This document shows positions 1 to 8,957 of a DNA stretch of 64,000 nucleotides, piece after piece. Each line of letters opens with the position of its first letter. Positions within the stretch are counted from its first letter, which is position 1. The DNA comes from Lachancea dasiensis (lineage: Eukaryota; Ascomycota; Saccharomycetes; Saccharomycetales; Saccharomycetaceae): assembly GCA_900074725.1 (NCBI GenBank), contig LT598458.1:62001-126000 (forward strand). The letters run 5' to 3'. Made by a program: the position numbers and the translations under genes. The notes under the pieces are model-generated. The model searched no databases. It was given only the letters and a program-made list of their open reading frames with translations, and was not told the DNA's origin.

Positions 1-1090
1 AAATAATGCTTCATCTAGCACTATTGACAAGCCTGTTTTCGAAGTTTGCAACGATAGCCCCGCAGTCGAGCCCGTGTGGGTTTTGTTGGAAAGGCACTTG
101 GGGTCGCGCGCTACCGAGAGCGATGGATGCTCTCTGGGATACACATCTCGAGAGCTCCTTCCTGTACAAAATTACCGAGGTAGTAATTTGGGATTTCATT
201 TACTTAAGTTGGATCTGCAGCCAAAGGAGCGCAAGCTCATTTTCTGTCACTCTGACGTGTCTGCAAATTACAGCATACATTTTTATCATGTTTCGAAACA
301 CATTAGTGCGCACAAATACGATAAGCGTCTCAGCTCAATGATCGTGAAGGATGAATGGGACGCATCTAACGACTATGGTCCACTTTCAAATCCTTGTTTT
401 TACATGAACCCGACTTTTGAAGTGACTATCCAAAGTCCGGAACACACGACGCAATATCTCAACTTGCAACTCATAAGTGTTGGCTCTCGATTGATCAATG
501 CTCAGATGTTCAACATAAATGATGGGGAACTCAGCAAACCACTTTTTTCCGATGGCACGTACGAAGATAAGTTGTTTTGCCGTCGAGCCATTCCACTGAC
601 CACCAACACAAGATACCAGATAGTTTGTTCATCTTACGAAGGAATCAGCAGAAGCGGCTTCAGACTTGTAGTCACAAACCCTCATGATTCCGATTCCATA
701 ACGTTAAAAAGAATATATCCTCAGTTTGGATGGTATAAACACCACAACCGATGCGATTTCATCTGGAAGGCAAAAATAGCTCGCATAAAGTTTGACCTCT
801 CATCGAATAGCACTAGCTCGATGCAGTTGCGTATATTACCATTGCGCTGCGACCCCACACTCTTCATCCGTGTGAATATATTCACCACAGACATTAAAAT
901 TCCAATAATCAAAAATCATGGATTTTCAGCAGTGCCTAGATATGGCTTGATCATACCAGACCTAAAGCTAAAATATAACGAGTCATTGACTTTGTTACTG
1001 GAAAGAGATGGTCCATCAAGTGCATTCGAGGAATTACCACTACGACTAGAGTTGGGCTCGGACTTTGAGATAACTATCAACGAACGTTGA
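1..1090 (+). CDS. RIM13: Calpain-like protease Rim13, C-terminal part (5' partial)
   Basis: The reading frame is open from base 2 with no start codon, so the gene begins left of the window; about 362 C-terminal residues are visible. They look like the beta-rich domains that follow the protease core in the Rim13/PalB calpain family. The catalytic domain is not in the window. In known yeasts Rim13 cleaves Rim101 in the ambient-pH pathway. The call rests on this domain and on the neighbour: RIM13 (YMR154C) lies beside NUP53 in S. cerevisiae, and here NUR1 and NUP53/ASM4 follow. NUR1 starts 103 bp downstream on the same strand. Confidence 0.72.
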   Translation, partial: NNASSSTIDKPVFEVCNDSPAVEPVWVLLERHLGSRATESDGCSLGYTSRELLPVQNYRGSNLGFHLLKLDLQPKERKLIFCHSDVSANYSIHFYHVSKHISAHKYDKRLSSMIVKDEWDASNDYGPLSNPCFYMNPTFEVTIQSPEHTTQYLNLQLISVGSRLINAQMFNINDGELSKPLFSDGTYEDKLFCRRAIPLTTNTRYQIVCSSYEGISRSGFRLVVTNPHDSDSITLKRIYPQFGWYKHHNRCDFIWKAKIARIKFDLSSNSTSSMQLRILPLRCDPTLFIRVNIFTTDIKIPIIKNHGFSAVPRYGLIIPDLKLKYNESLTLLLERDGPSSAFEELPLRLELGSDFEITINER

Positions 1091-1193
1091 GTATTGTTTA
1101 TTGTGAAGATACATTTTGTTCAATACACAATGTATCTACAACGAATGGAACAATACGGCTGCTTCACGGCTGGCCAATTGGGGATTACTTATT

Positions 1194-2948
1194 ATGTCTT
1201 TTCGCCTCTCTAGAATACAGTCCTACCCTATTGAAGGAGGGGAGGATCATGGGCTGAGTGTAGCGGATGCTCACGAAGAAGTTGAGGAAGAAGGGCCAGA
1301 ACTCAAAGAAAGTCGATGGCAGCAACTTCTTACATTGCTAACCAGTTCCCCGTACGACATTTTCTTGTCGATAAACGAATCTATTGAAAGTATCGATTGG
1401 GACTCAAAGGCCACTACAATTGCCAAGCCCGCAGGAGACTGTTTGACACTGGCGTTGTATGTTACGCGGCTTCTGCAAGACAACCTGATCAAACCCAATA
1501 ACCATAATATTGGTAAGAAACACGATTCTTTCGACCTTTCCCGGTCACAAGTTTTGCAAGATTTCGAATTCTGGTCGCAAATTCCCAAAGGAGGTATATC
1601 TGCCACGCGCATGAATTGGTACTGGGAGTCTTTGAGGTTTTTGAAAGTCTTTCTGCAAATCTCGGTGGGTATATTACTTGTCGTCAATTTGCTGGTCGCG
1701 TACAAATTTTTATCAGGAAAGTATCAGATCTACTCACTATTTTATTGCCATTCTAGGCCGCGTTCCAATAATGTGACTAAGCGTTCATTCGGTGACCTAA
1801 GTCTTCGGTTTGCCGATGACATCTCTAAAGGCTCCATTTGGGAAATGGCCAAGTATCTCTTCTCGCGAAAACAAATTCGGACTGAAAAAACATCGGGTCA
1901 ATCTTATTATCAACTCAAAAAGTGGACACCCGGCAAATTTTATGCTGCTTTGTTCAGCCGCTTTTCTCCCGTTTGTTTTGTATTCCTTCTTACGATGGAT
2001 GTTTCATTCAAGACAGCTCTACCATTGGTTCTCAACCAGTACCTATCATACCTTGTTGTTTTTGGACGCTATGAGGATAGGTTGGATGATGAAGCTTGCT
2101 TGGCAGCCGCTAACCTCGCAGAGATTAATGAAAAGATTATAAAACCCAAAACTGCAGTCAAAACGCAAGACGCAATGGTTGACGCCACACAGTATGGAGG
2201 TAGATCTGCTTTGTTTTTTCCCTCCTTTACTACTACCCGGTCTCATTTATTTCAGACGCATACAGTCACTGGGGACACGGTGACCGAAAGATTCAACCCA
2301 GCAAATCAGACTTTCGAAGATGTTGTGTACTCGAATGAAACCAACAATTATGTGAATCATGATCCACAATATATGGCTAATGAAACACCGAGGCAAAAGG
2401 CGATTAATGGTGCTTCTGTTCGTCCATTTTTCTGGAGTCGACAACCAAGTCCAACCAAAATTGCCACACCTCCTAAGTTTATGCATAACGGCGCATCTCC
2501 TACCTCCGCCCCATTAACACCTAATTTGAGGCCCTCATATGGTGAAAAAAACGATACATCCGCGAGAAATGCTTCAGGTATAGTTAACAGAACCAGTTCG
2601 ATAAACCGAGATTACAACGTGTCCAGGCTAGATAATTTTTCTAGACTAAGGCGAAACTCTGCGAGTCCGATCAAAAGTGTCGGGTATTTAGGTGTTCCCG
2701 GTACACGAAGCATCCACAGGCCCATAATAGGGGGCGATAGTTCAATTTCATTCAGCATGGACGGCCCGAATACAGATATACCTTTTGAAGAGGTTTTTCA
2801 ACGCGGGCGTCGATCTTACCTTCCACGAGATGGTCCACCAAGCCGGTCTTCGGCCATTTCTTCCCGTAATAGTAGTATAAGTCCTTCTAAGGGCAACAAC
2901 CAATCGTTTAGAAGAGATTCAATTGACTCCAGGCCCCCCTTTAGATAA
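1194..2948 (+). CDS. NUR1: Nuclear rim protein Nur1
   Basis: This encodes a 584-residue relative of S. cerevisiae Nur1 (YDL089W), an inner nuclear membrane protein that with Heh1 tethers rDNA and telomeres to the nuclear edge. The family block with LLQDNLIKPN and SFDLSRS is present, followed by hydrophobic membrane segments near residues 150-180 and 265-300. A long Ser/Asn-rich C-terminal tail follows, probably nucleoplasmic and phosphorylated. I chose the ATG at 1194; the frame is open further up to a TTG but has no earlier ATG. The gene converges on NUP53/ASM4 with 80 bp between stops, the same pairing as YDL089W-YDL088C. Confidence 0.88.
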   Translation: MSFRLSRIQSYPIEGGEDHGLSVADAHEEVEEEGPELKESRWQQLLTLLTSSPYDIFLSINESIESIDWDSKATTIAKPAGDCLTLALYVTRLLQDNLIKPNNHNIGKKHDSFDLSRSQVLQDFEFWSQIPKGGISATRMNWYWESLRFLKVFLQISVGILLVVNLLVAYKFLSGKYQIYSLFYCHSRPRSNNVTKRSFGDLSLRFADDISKGSIWEMAKYLFSRKQIRTEKTSGQSYYQLKKWTPGKFYAALFSRFSPVCFVFLLTMDVSFKTALPLVLNQYLSYLVVFGRYEDRLDDEACLAAANLAEINEKIIKPKTAVKTQDAMVDATQYGGRSALFFPSFTTTRSHLFQTHTVTGDTVTERFNPANQTFEDVVYSNETNNYVNHDPQYMANETPRQKAINGASVRPFFWSRQPSPTKIATPPKFMHNGASPTSAPLTPNLRPSYGEKNDTSARNASGIVNRTSSINRDYNVSRLDNFSRLRRNSASPIKSVGYLGVPGTRSIHRPIIGGDSSISFSMDGPNTDIPFEEVFQRGRRSYLPRDGPPSRSSAISSRNSSISPSKGNNQSFRRDSIDSRPPFR

Positions 2949-3028
2949 TTACACAAGTCAAATTATGGTGCTTTATAATCAAATGCATGCAAGGTCTTTC
3001 TATAGTGGTACAAATAGGCTAAATTTCA

Positions 3029-4357
3029 CTATAAATCGTTCCATCCAAACAGCCAGTTATTCACTTTTCCAAGAACCCCGTTAGAGTGTTGATTTTTGTC
3101 TTGATCGTGCATTCTTGACTCAAGCGTCTTGAGAAACGCGTTATCATGAGTGCTGCTGCGATTACCTCCAAGAAAAAGAGATTTTCCATCTTTCATTTCT
3201 ATACGTTGAGAATTCAAAAAAATTCCATTATGCCTATCCACATTGAGCATATCACCTGGTGAATCACCCTTTCCCACATTAAGCGTGGGACTAGGCGTCG
3301 GGTTAGTAGGCAGATTAAAACTTCCCACATCGTCTGTCTGTTCAATCTTGCAAGATGCGAGCTGCTCGACAGCACTCTTTTTGTAGGGAACACAACCTAT
3401 CAAGCAACCGCCATAAACCACGCCATTTTCCTGTAATGCTCGCAAGGCTGAAGATGGAGAATCATAAGTTAGCTTGATCCAACCATCACCCGTAAATATA
3501 GGATACTTACGACGAATGCCGTTTTCGTCAGCATGTTTATTCCGAAGTCTCAATGTAGCGGCGTTTGTACCCGATTTACCCCTAAGAGCTTCAAAGTCCT
3601 CTAAAATATTGCCAAATTTAGAGAATTGGATGATTATTTGGTTAGAGATGGACTCAGGATAACCAAAAACAATCACTGCACTTTCGCTCCGCGGCGTTGG
3701 GCTAGGCTTATTTCCTTTATCGGCACCAGTACTATCCTTTGAGGGGGCATCGACGGTAGCACCTTTATCGAACACGTTACCGGCAATCGATGAGCCGGGT
3801 TGTTTTTTGGAACCGAAGGAAGAGATACTTGTGCGTGAGTCGTAATTCTCTGGCAACATCGACCCAAATTCGTCTTCCCGCTGCCAATCAAACAAAGATT
3901 TAGAAGGGGGTGCTTCATTGGAATCGATTAGAATTGCGTTGGGCAAGGCGTCCTTTGGTTCATGTGGTTTTTTGGAGGGGTTGAAAATAGTAGCAGCTTT
4001 TTTGTTTCCGAAAGTCATAGCATCAAACCCACCCCCATTAGCCGATGTTGTTGTCGTAGGCCCGTTAGCGTTGGAGTTGTCGGAAGGACCGGCCTTTGCC
4101 GCACGTTTGACGATGGACTGCGGGATAGTGCGCTTTCTGGGGTTGTTGAACCAGGAAGTCTTTGATCCATCTGAACTCGAGTCCAAACTTTGTCCCGCAC
4201 TACCTGGGCCAACTAACGTTGGCACATTCACCTGCTGCTGGTGAGAAAAAGCCGATGCAGCTGGCTGTTGTGATAGCTGTTGTTGCGGAATATTAACCGT
4301 CAAGTTTGAAAACCTATTCTCAGTATTTTGGTTAGAGCTCCCAAAAATTGATGACAT
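3029..4357 (-). CDS. NUP53: Nucleoporin Nup53/Asm4 (Nup35 family)
   Basis: This is a 442-residue nucleoporin, the single ancestor-like copy of the S. cerevisiae pair NUP53 (YMR153W) and ASM4 (YDL088C). Residues 1-225 are low-complexity, rich in Ser/Asn/Gln and with scattered FG dipeptides. The Nup35-type RRM fold spans about 228-330 (IVFGYPESISNQ, then GDGWIKLTYDSPSSALRAL). The last residues, VNNWLFGWNDL, match the amphipathic helix by which this family binds the nuclear envelope. The protein would act in the inner ring of the pore with Nup170 and Nup157. Which paralogue name applies is arbitrary in a non-duplicated genome. Confidence 0.93.
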   Translation of the reverse strand: MSSIFGSSNQNTENRFSNLTVNIPQQQLSQQPAASAFSHQQQVNVPTLVGPGSAGQSLDSSSDGSKTSWFNNPRKRTIPQSIVKRAAKAGPSDNSNANGPTTTTSANGGGFDAMTFGNKKAATIFNPSKKPHEPKDALPNAILIDSNEAPPSKSLFDWQREDEFGSMLPENYDSRTSISSFGSKKQPGSSIAGNVFDKGATVDAPSKDSTGADKGNKPSPTPRSESAVIVFGYPESISNQIIIQFSKFGNILEDFEALRGKSGTNAATLRLRNKHADENGIRRKYPIFTGDGWIKLTYDSPSSALRALQENGVVYGGCLIGCVPYKKSAVEQLASCKIEQTDDVGSFNLPTNPTPSPTLNVGKGDSPGDMLNVDRHNGIFLNSQRIEMKDGKSLFLGGNRSSTHDNAFLKTLESRMHDQDKNQHSNGVLGKVNNWLFGWNDL

Positions 4358-4456
4358 GTTACCACCGCCAGAATCGAAACTAACGTCCGATAAGAAACTT
4401 CAATTGACGTTATGATCCGGTGTCTACCGTTGCCCAGATACTTCCAATTTTTATTG

Positions 4457-4687
4457 TTATTCAAGACTTGTCACCATATACGCCAAACGGCCTAACTCAT
4501 CGCCGTCGCTAGATTCAACTGGCCATGGTAACAAACTGAACAATTGAACTGTTTGTAGGTCCCATTTATTTTGGAAGATTGGATGAAAAGACCCACAGTT
4601 AGGTACTACTTCAACTTGATTATCCGATGTGTTTTTGGTTTGTCTGTCGAAAATCAAAGGTGGTATTGAAGAAAAACCGATCCCCAT
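4457..4687 (-). CDS. Small ORF of unknown function (76 aa)
   Basis: An ATG-initiated frame of 76 codons lies between LUC7 and NUP53/ASM4, all on the minus strand. It ends 99 bp upstream of the nucleoporin start and begins 125 bp past the LUC7 stop. The peptide is mixed in composition with no signal peptide, membrane segment or motif I recognise; it contains NKWDLQTVQLFSLLPW. It could be a real small gene, an upstream reading frame in the nucleoporin leader, or chance. Nothing in S. cerevisiae at this position comes to mind. Confidence 0.25.
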   Translation of the reverse strand: MGIGFSSIPPLIFDRQTKNTSDNQVEVVPNCGSFHPIFQNKWDLQTVQLFSLLPWPVESSDGDELGRLAYMVTSLE

Positions 4688-4812
4688 TAGTGGTTAAACG
4701 AGTGTCGCGAGGATGATCACTCAAGTATCGAATAATAGAATAATCTATTGTACTTGACAGGGCACTTCCTCTTTTTTCTCGAAGATTTTATCAAACATTT
4801 ATAACCATTATT

Positions 4813-5664
4813 TTAGTAGCCCCTGTAAGTTCTCGGCTTGTACCTTGGTTGGTACGATGATCTTTGCGAATAAGATGTCCTTGACTGGGCTTGGTAAGGC
4901 TGTTTGGCCTTACGCTGAGGCACGGTGACGACATCTTCTCCACGGTCTTTGAAGCGTCTCTTCAGAATATCTAGCTCCTGGCGTATTACAACATAACCAA
5001 GGTGGATCTTTCCAATGAAATGGTCTGCAAGTCTTCGATCTGTGTCCAGTCGCGACAGATACGCGCCACATATTTCACAAACTTGAAGTTTTTGCTGAGC
5101 GCTTTGTCCAACGTTTTCCGCGATTTCTCGTACCTTTACTGCCACTTCTTCGCGATGTTTCCGCACCTGCTGCACCTTTACCGACTGTATCAGAGCTTTG
5201 TTCACTTCATTATTCTGCAATAGTACTTGGATTTCCTGAAGCATCAAACCGATTTGTGAATCCAGAACCTCCAACTCCCCCGTAACCCGTTGAATCTTCT
5301 CCTGCTCCTCGGGCTTGTGCTCCAAATTTTTGAGTGCAATGCCAATCTGCCCATTGCAGTCGTTTACAAACTTAGAGAGAATTGCGTAATACTCACGTTC
5401 AAATTCTACAAAACCACGGCCTGTGCTCATCTCCCGTTCGTATTGCAGTTTATGCTTCGCCAGGTGAATCTTTGGACATTTTCCAAGACTCTGCTTTGTG
5501 CCTTTGAATAAATCGTAGACACAGTACCCCACTAGATACGATTTGCATATCCTTGGATCATCTAACTTCATTTCCCCTCTATAAGGGCCCCGATGGGAAG
5601 ATAACGACCCTCTGCCCATTAATTGCTCAATTACTTTCTTCTGCTCGGCTGCTGGAGTGCTCAT
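4813..5664 (-). CDS. LUC7: U1 snRNP protein Luc7
   Basis: A 283-residue Luc7 protein (S. cerevisiae YDL087C, 261 aa), a U1 snRNP subunit that helps select 5' splice sites. Two zinc fingers are visible: a CCCH type near residues 39-66 (CKSYLVGYC through CPKIH) and a C2H2 type near residues 195-222 (CEICGAYLSRLD through HFIGKIH). A charged coiled-coil stretch lies between them. The C-terminus is basic and Ser/Tyr/Arg-rich. The start ATG gives MSTPAAEQKKVIEQLMG, the usual N-terminal helix of the family. It is divergent from IMP1, with 175 bp between starts. Confidence 0.96.
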   Translation of the reverse strand: MSTPAAEQKKVIEQLMGRGSLSSHRGPYRGEMKLDDPRICKSYLVGYCVYDLFKGTKQSLGKCPKIHLAKHKLQYEREMSTGRGFVEFEREYYAILSKFVNDCNGQIGIALKNLEHKPEEQEKIQRVTGELEVLDSQIGLMLQEIQVLLQNNEVNKALIQSVKVQQVRKHREEVAVKVREIAENVGQSAQQKLQVCEICGAYLSRLDTDRRLADHFIGKIHLGYVVIRQELDILKRRFKDRGEDVVTVPQRKAKQPYQAQSRTSYSQRSSYQPRYKPRTYRGY

Positions 5665-5839
5665 GGTAACAGCTCAAGTGGTGGTGCAGTATGGCTAAAA
5701 TGCTGAACGTTCGGTGTATGGATGCTTTTTATTAACTTCTTACAATACATAATTAAAATATATCACACTAGCTGAGAAACCACACATATTCAGTGTCCAT
5801 CATATCTCTTTCTGTATATTGGAATTCTGCGCATTGCAG

Positions 5840-6379
5840 ATGAAGGGTGCTTTGGACCTATGGCTCAAAACTGGGTCTTTTGCATTAAGAAGCTTCTGTC
5901 TTATTCACATAGTTCACTCCCACTTTTACGAATTTACAGAGACTAGAGGTGAATCAATGCTCCCAACCCTAGGTGCAACAAGTGACTATGTTCATGCGCT
6001 GAAGAGGTATAGAGAGGGTAGAGGTTGTGAGATTGGTGATTGCATAGTTGCTGTAAAGCCAACAGACCCTTACCAGCGGGTGTGTAAAAGAATTACTGGT
6101 ATGCCAGGGGATATAATACTTGTAGATCCAAGCTCCAAGGATGATGTCAGTAACCCAGAACAAGCATTTGATTCTTTTATTCGGGTGCCACAGGGCCACG
6201 TTTGGGTAACAGGCGACAATTTGTCGCAATCTTTGGATTCGCGCACTTATAATTCACTCCCGATGGCGCTTATCAAGGGAAAGATAGTAGCAGCGAACGA
6301 CTTTAACAAGCCATTGTGGAAAGACGGTGAGGTTTTTGGCTTTAGGAGGATCAAAAACACGTACGTGGATGAGGACTGA
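5840..6379 (+). CDS. IMP1: Mitochondrial inner membrane peptidase subunit 1
   Basis: A 179-residue signal-peptidase-like protease (S. cerevisiae YMR150C) that removes sorting signals from inner-membrane and intermembrane-space proteins. One membrane segment near residues 12-27 is followed by the catalytic serine in RGESMLPT (Ser39) and the general-base lysine in CKRITGMPGD (Lys83), matching the Ser/Lys dyad of the family. GHVWVTGDN and SLDSRTYN are the conserved late motifs. I used the ATG at 5840; the frame extends up to a TTG at 5819, but the shorter start gives the family length. Confidence 0.96.
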   Translation: MKGALDLWLKTGSFALRSFCLIHIVHSHFYEFTETRGESMLPTLGATSDYVHALKRYREGRGCEIGDCIVAVKPTDPYQRVCKRITGMPGDIILVDPSSKDDVSNPEQAFDSFIRVPQGHVWVTGDNLSQSLDSRTYNSLPMALIKGKIVAANDFNKPLWKDGEVFGFRRIKNTYVDED

Positions 6380-6426
6380 GTGCTTGGTTTCAAGGCTTAG
6401 CTCTTTTATACAAATATACAGATAGA

Positions 6427-7266
6427 TCAAATGGATAAGGACTTCAAGAGCTTTCCACCGAAGAAAAGGCCACCTAAGGACACGTAGAACCCATGTCCCA
6501 AGGTATCAAAGATGCTCGCACCCAAATAATAGCGGGTGAAAACATACTCCATACCCAATACACAACCAACAAAAGCGATCAGGTGAAAGATCGCACCACC
6601 ATAGCTGGTAAAGTTAACTCTGGAGAATGTTCCAAGGTATGTCCATGCTACTAACAATGCCAGGAAAAACCCAGCGATAATTACACTCGTGAACTGTGCA
6701 ATGAGTGGGGAAACAGTCTTAGGGGTGCTTCTGAAAATGTGCGTAATCTCTGGTTGGGCTCCTAGCCTGGAAGGCCACGAGAGCTTTTCTTCGGTGTCAA
6801 AGATCAGATCCAAATCAAACAGCTCCACAAAAATATTATGTGCGAGAGCATTCTCGCTGGCGAGTATGAGAGAAGCAGTCAATGGTTCTCTGGATTTAAT
6901 ACCAAGATATAACAGGGGTTCGGGAAGTTTTTCGATCGCGATCTCAAACTTGTAAGTGGATTCGCTGTCCACATTTTTGATAAGTGGTTCTATGTGAGTT
7001 TCGACCCCACGCGATATGGAGCCCAACAACAGGGTTGCCTGTTGAGGCTTTTCTTCGGTGTCAATGGAGAATGTAAGCTCAATGGTCTCATTAGCCCTAT
7101 CAATGATAACTGGCTGTAGTACCTTCTCGAAATCTTGATTAATCGGACTTAAAGCCAGAGGTTTCTTATGAGATGATGTGAGCGCCAAGTGCGGTTGTTT
7201 CACATTCAATCCTAGTACGCTCGTTGCACTGAGAAGAACAGTAAAAGCAATCTTGGAGAGAAGCAT
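6427..7266 (-). CDS. SWP1: Oligosaccharyltransferase delta subunit Swp1
   Basis: A 279-residue ribophorin II-family protein (S. cerevisiae YMR149W, 286 aa), a subunit of the ER oligosaccharyltransferase that N-glycosylates secretory proteins. An N-terminal signal peptide (MLLSKIAFTVLLSATSVLG) leads to a lumenal beta-rich domain. Three hydrophobic segments follow in the last 90 residues. The ATG at 7266 places the signal peptide at the very N-terminus; a TTG further up would add nine residues in front of it. It converges on IMP1 with 47 bp between stops. Confidence 0.94.
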   Translation of the reverse strand: MLLSKIAFTVLLSATSVLGLNVKQPHLALTSSHKKPLALSPINQDFEKVLQPVIIDRANETIELTFSIDTEEKPQQATLLLGSISRGVETHIEPLIKNVDSESTYKFEIAIEKLPEPLLYLGIKSREPLTASLILASENALAHNIFVELFDLDLIFDTEEKLSWPSRLGAQPEITHIFRSTPKTVSPLIAQFTSVIIAGFFLALLVAWTYLGTFSRVNFTSYGGAIFHLIAFVGCVLGMEYVFTRYYLGASIFDTLGHGFYVSLGGLFFGGKLLKSLSI

Positions 7267-7441
7267 TGGGGGTTGAATTGAGCGATGTATCAAGCAAGTT
7301 TCTCAATTGAAGGTAGATGCTAGTGCTCAATTTTTGTCTTGATAAATATTGTGTCGTAATAACGTGCAAGAAGCTCCTCTCACGTGGAAAGCAAGCGACG
7401 CGATAAAACTGCAAGCAATAGGATTCTCAAATCTCTCTATC

Positions 7442-7852
7442 TCAAGTGTGGGGCACACTTAGTACTTTTAGATCGATAGTAGGGCTGTCTTTAGCTTTCA
7501 TGATGATTGGCTCCGAGTCTGCATACTTTCTGCTTTGGAAGAGATGTGAAAGCTTATTGTAAATCCAAAGACTGGGGCGACTCTCATGACAGGCAGGTGC
7601 ATGCTTTCCGTTGGAGAGTGGAATCTGGTCTGCCACGGATCTGAGGGACTGGCGGCTGTAGAATGTTGCTGAGCAATAGATTCGCTGTCCTAACTTGAAT
7701 AGGGCGCTGCTGAAAAATCCACAGACAACGGTACCAGTTGCGAAAAACAGCGACATAGCCATTATCGGAACTAGGAGCACTGTTGCAATGATACACGAAG
7801 ATAGGAAAATACCCATGCAAATCAGGGAGTTCAAGACTAACAAAATTGACAT
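7442..7852 (-). CDS. LDO16: Lipid droplet organisation protein Ldo16/Osw5 (short form)
   Basis: This is the short product of the same locus, 136 residues from the internal ATG at 7852. That ATG aligns with the start of S. cerevisiae Ldo16 (YMR148W, 148 aa). It keeps the hydrophobic stretch (VPIMAMSLFFATGTVVCGFF) and the polar tail and lacks the Ldo45-specific N-terminus. It would be made from an unspliced or internally initiated transcript. In S. cerevisiae Ldo16 and Ldo45 have opposing effects on seipin-site lipid droplets; the same division of labour here is inference. Confidence 0.7.
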   Translation of the reverse strand: MSILLVLNSLICMGIFLSSCIIATVLLVPIMAMSLFFATGTVVCGFFSSALFKLGQRIYCSATFYSRQSLRSVADQIPLSNGKHAPACHESRPSLWIYNKLSHLFQSRKYADSEPIIMKAKDSPTIDLKVLSVPHT

Positions 7853-8836
7853 AGTGATCACGAATATTCCTACAGCGGGTGCAAAAGTCGCGGCGAAGCA
7901 GAATGTGAATAGAGTAGTATACGGGTGGGCCTGTGCGTATCTTAATATTGCAGATGCTACTGTATGCAACTTTTGTGGATTTGAGACTGTTTGGTGGGAA
8001 GCGTTTTCGACTTTAAGCTCTGTAACAAGTCTGGAAATTAATTCGCTGTGACAGCGAAACGATGGGGCAACGCGCACAAACACAAAATAAAAATTGTAGA
8101 AGCGGTCAATAGTCTAGGGGCAACATCGGTCCCTGGGGACTATTGGCTCCCTTCTCGTGTTCTGGTGGTGCGGGAACCCTCGTTTCGCAGGTAGTTAGTA
8201 CCGTTTCATAAGGTTGTGAATTATCGATAATGGGAGGAAAAGGACATACTATATTTTCCCATTCCAGTAGCCAGAAGTGAGCCTGCTGTATGGAGCTTCA
8301 AGTCTGGACCTGAAATTCTGGATAGTATTGGTCCAAGTAATGGTAGGTTTCTCCTTCCCTGAGGCATCCCAGTCGAAACTGTGATTGGTCGTTCTGGCTA
8401 ATAAAGCACTTGCTTCCTTGGATCTCGGAGTGGGGACCAAGCTCACGGCCGGATCCACTTGCTCGCACAGTAGCTCATCCAGAACATCGTAATGGTGAAA
8501 TTCCTCTCCAGATTTGTTGATTTCTCTGTTGCTCGTATCGCCAAAAGGACCGCTTTCTTGGAAATCGCCTATAGCCGCCGAACAAATAGTTTCCACAAAA
8601 AAGTCGCCATTCTCGAGGTAAGTGATGGGCCAATTCTCCGCTGCTTCTGCCTTAACTAAAGCTACCTCTTGAGGTAGGGCAGCCGTCGTGGGAGTCCTGG
8701 CACAATCGCGACCGGGAGAGGTAGACTCGTTGGTAGATTTATTGGCCAATACACCGCGTTTGGGTTCTACTCGCAGTCTCTTTGGCTCTGTTTGCCTTTT
8801 CCGATTCTTCAGTCTACTCATGCTTCCTTTCGACAT
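7442..8836 (-). CDS. LDO45: Lipid droplet organisation protein Ldo45 (spliced long form)
   Basis: Two consecutive minus-strand frames join by splicing. Exon 1 is 8836-8250 and its frame hits a stop that overlaps a perfect GTATGT donor. A TACTAAC branch point lies at 8194-8200. The first phase-compatible acceptor that stays open is CACAG at 8050-8046, so exon 2 is 8045-7442. The product is 396 residues, close to the size of S. cerevisiae Ldo45, which arises by splicing YMR147W to YMR148W. The N-terminal half is polar. Residues about 237-309 form the hydrophobic promethin/LDAF1-like hairpins that sit in lipid droplets at seipin sites. Several AGs lie between branch point and acceptor, so the acceptor is the weak part of the model. 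Confidence 0.68.
8046..8249 (-). other. Intron of LDO45
   Basis: The donor GTATGT lies at 8249-8244 and the branch point TACTAAC at 8200-8194. The proposed acceptor CACAG ends at 8046, giving a 204-nt intron. The exon 1 frame ends with two bases (TA) of a split codon, so the acceptor must be followed by C or T in the right phase. Upstream YAGs at about 8114-8160 give immediate or early stops. The distance from branch point to acceptor is long, about 150 nt. Confidence 0.6.
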
Positions 8837-8957
8837 GACTGAGAGGGCTAACTGGTGTCTGTTTCATGAGCTTCCTCGATATTTTGTCTGCAATGTTACA
8901 GTACATAGCTTTATAGAATGTGGGGTTTGAGAGTTTGCCACGAAGGTAAAAAAGTCA

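Noticed and set aside
8110-8170. Nearer LDO45 acceptors (CCACCAG, CCAATAG, CCCCTAG)
   Set aside because: After the split codon TA these give a stop at once or within about a dozen codons, so they cannot make the long product.
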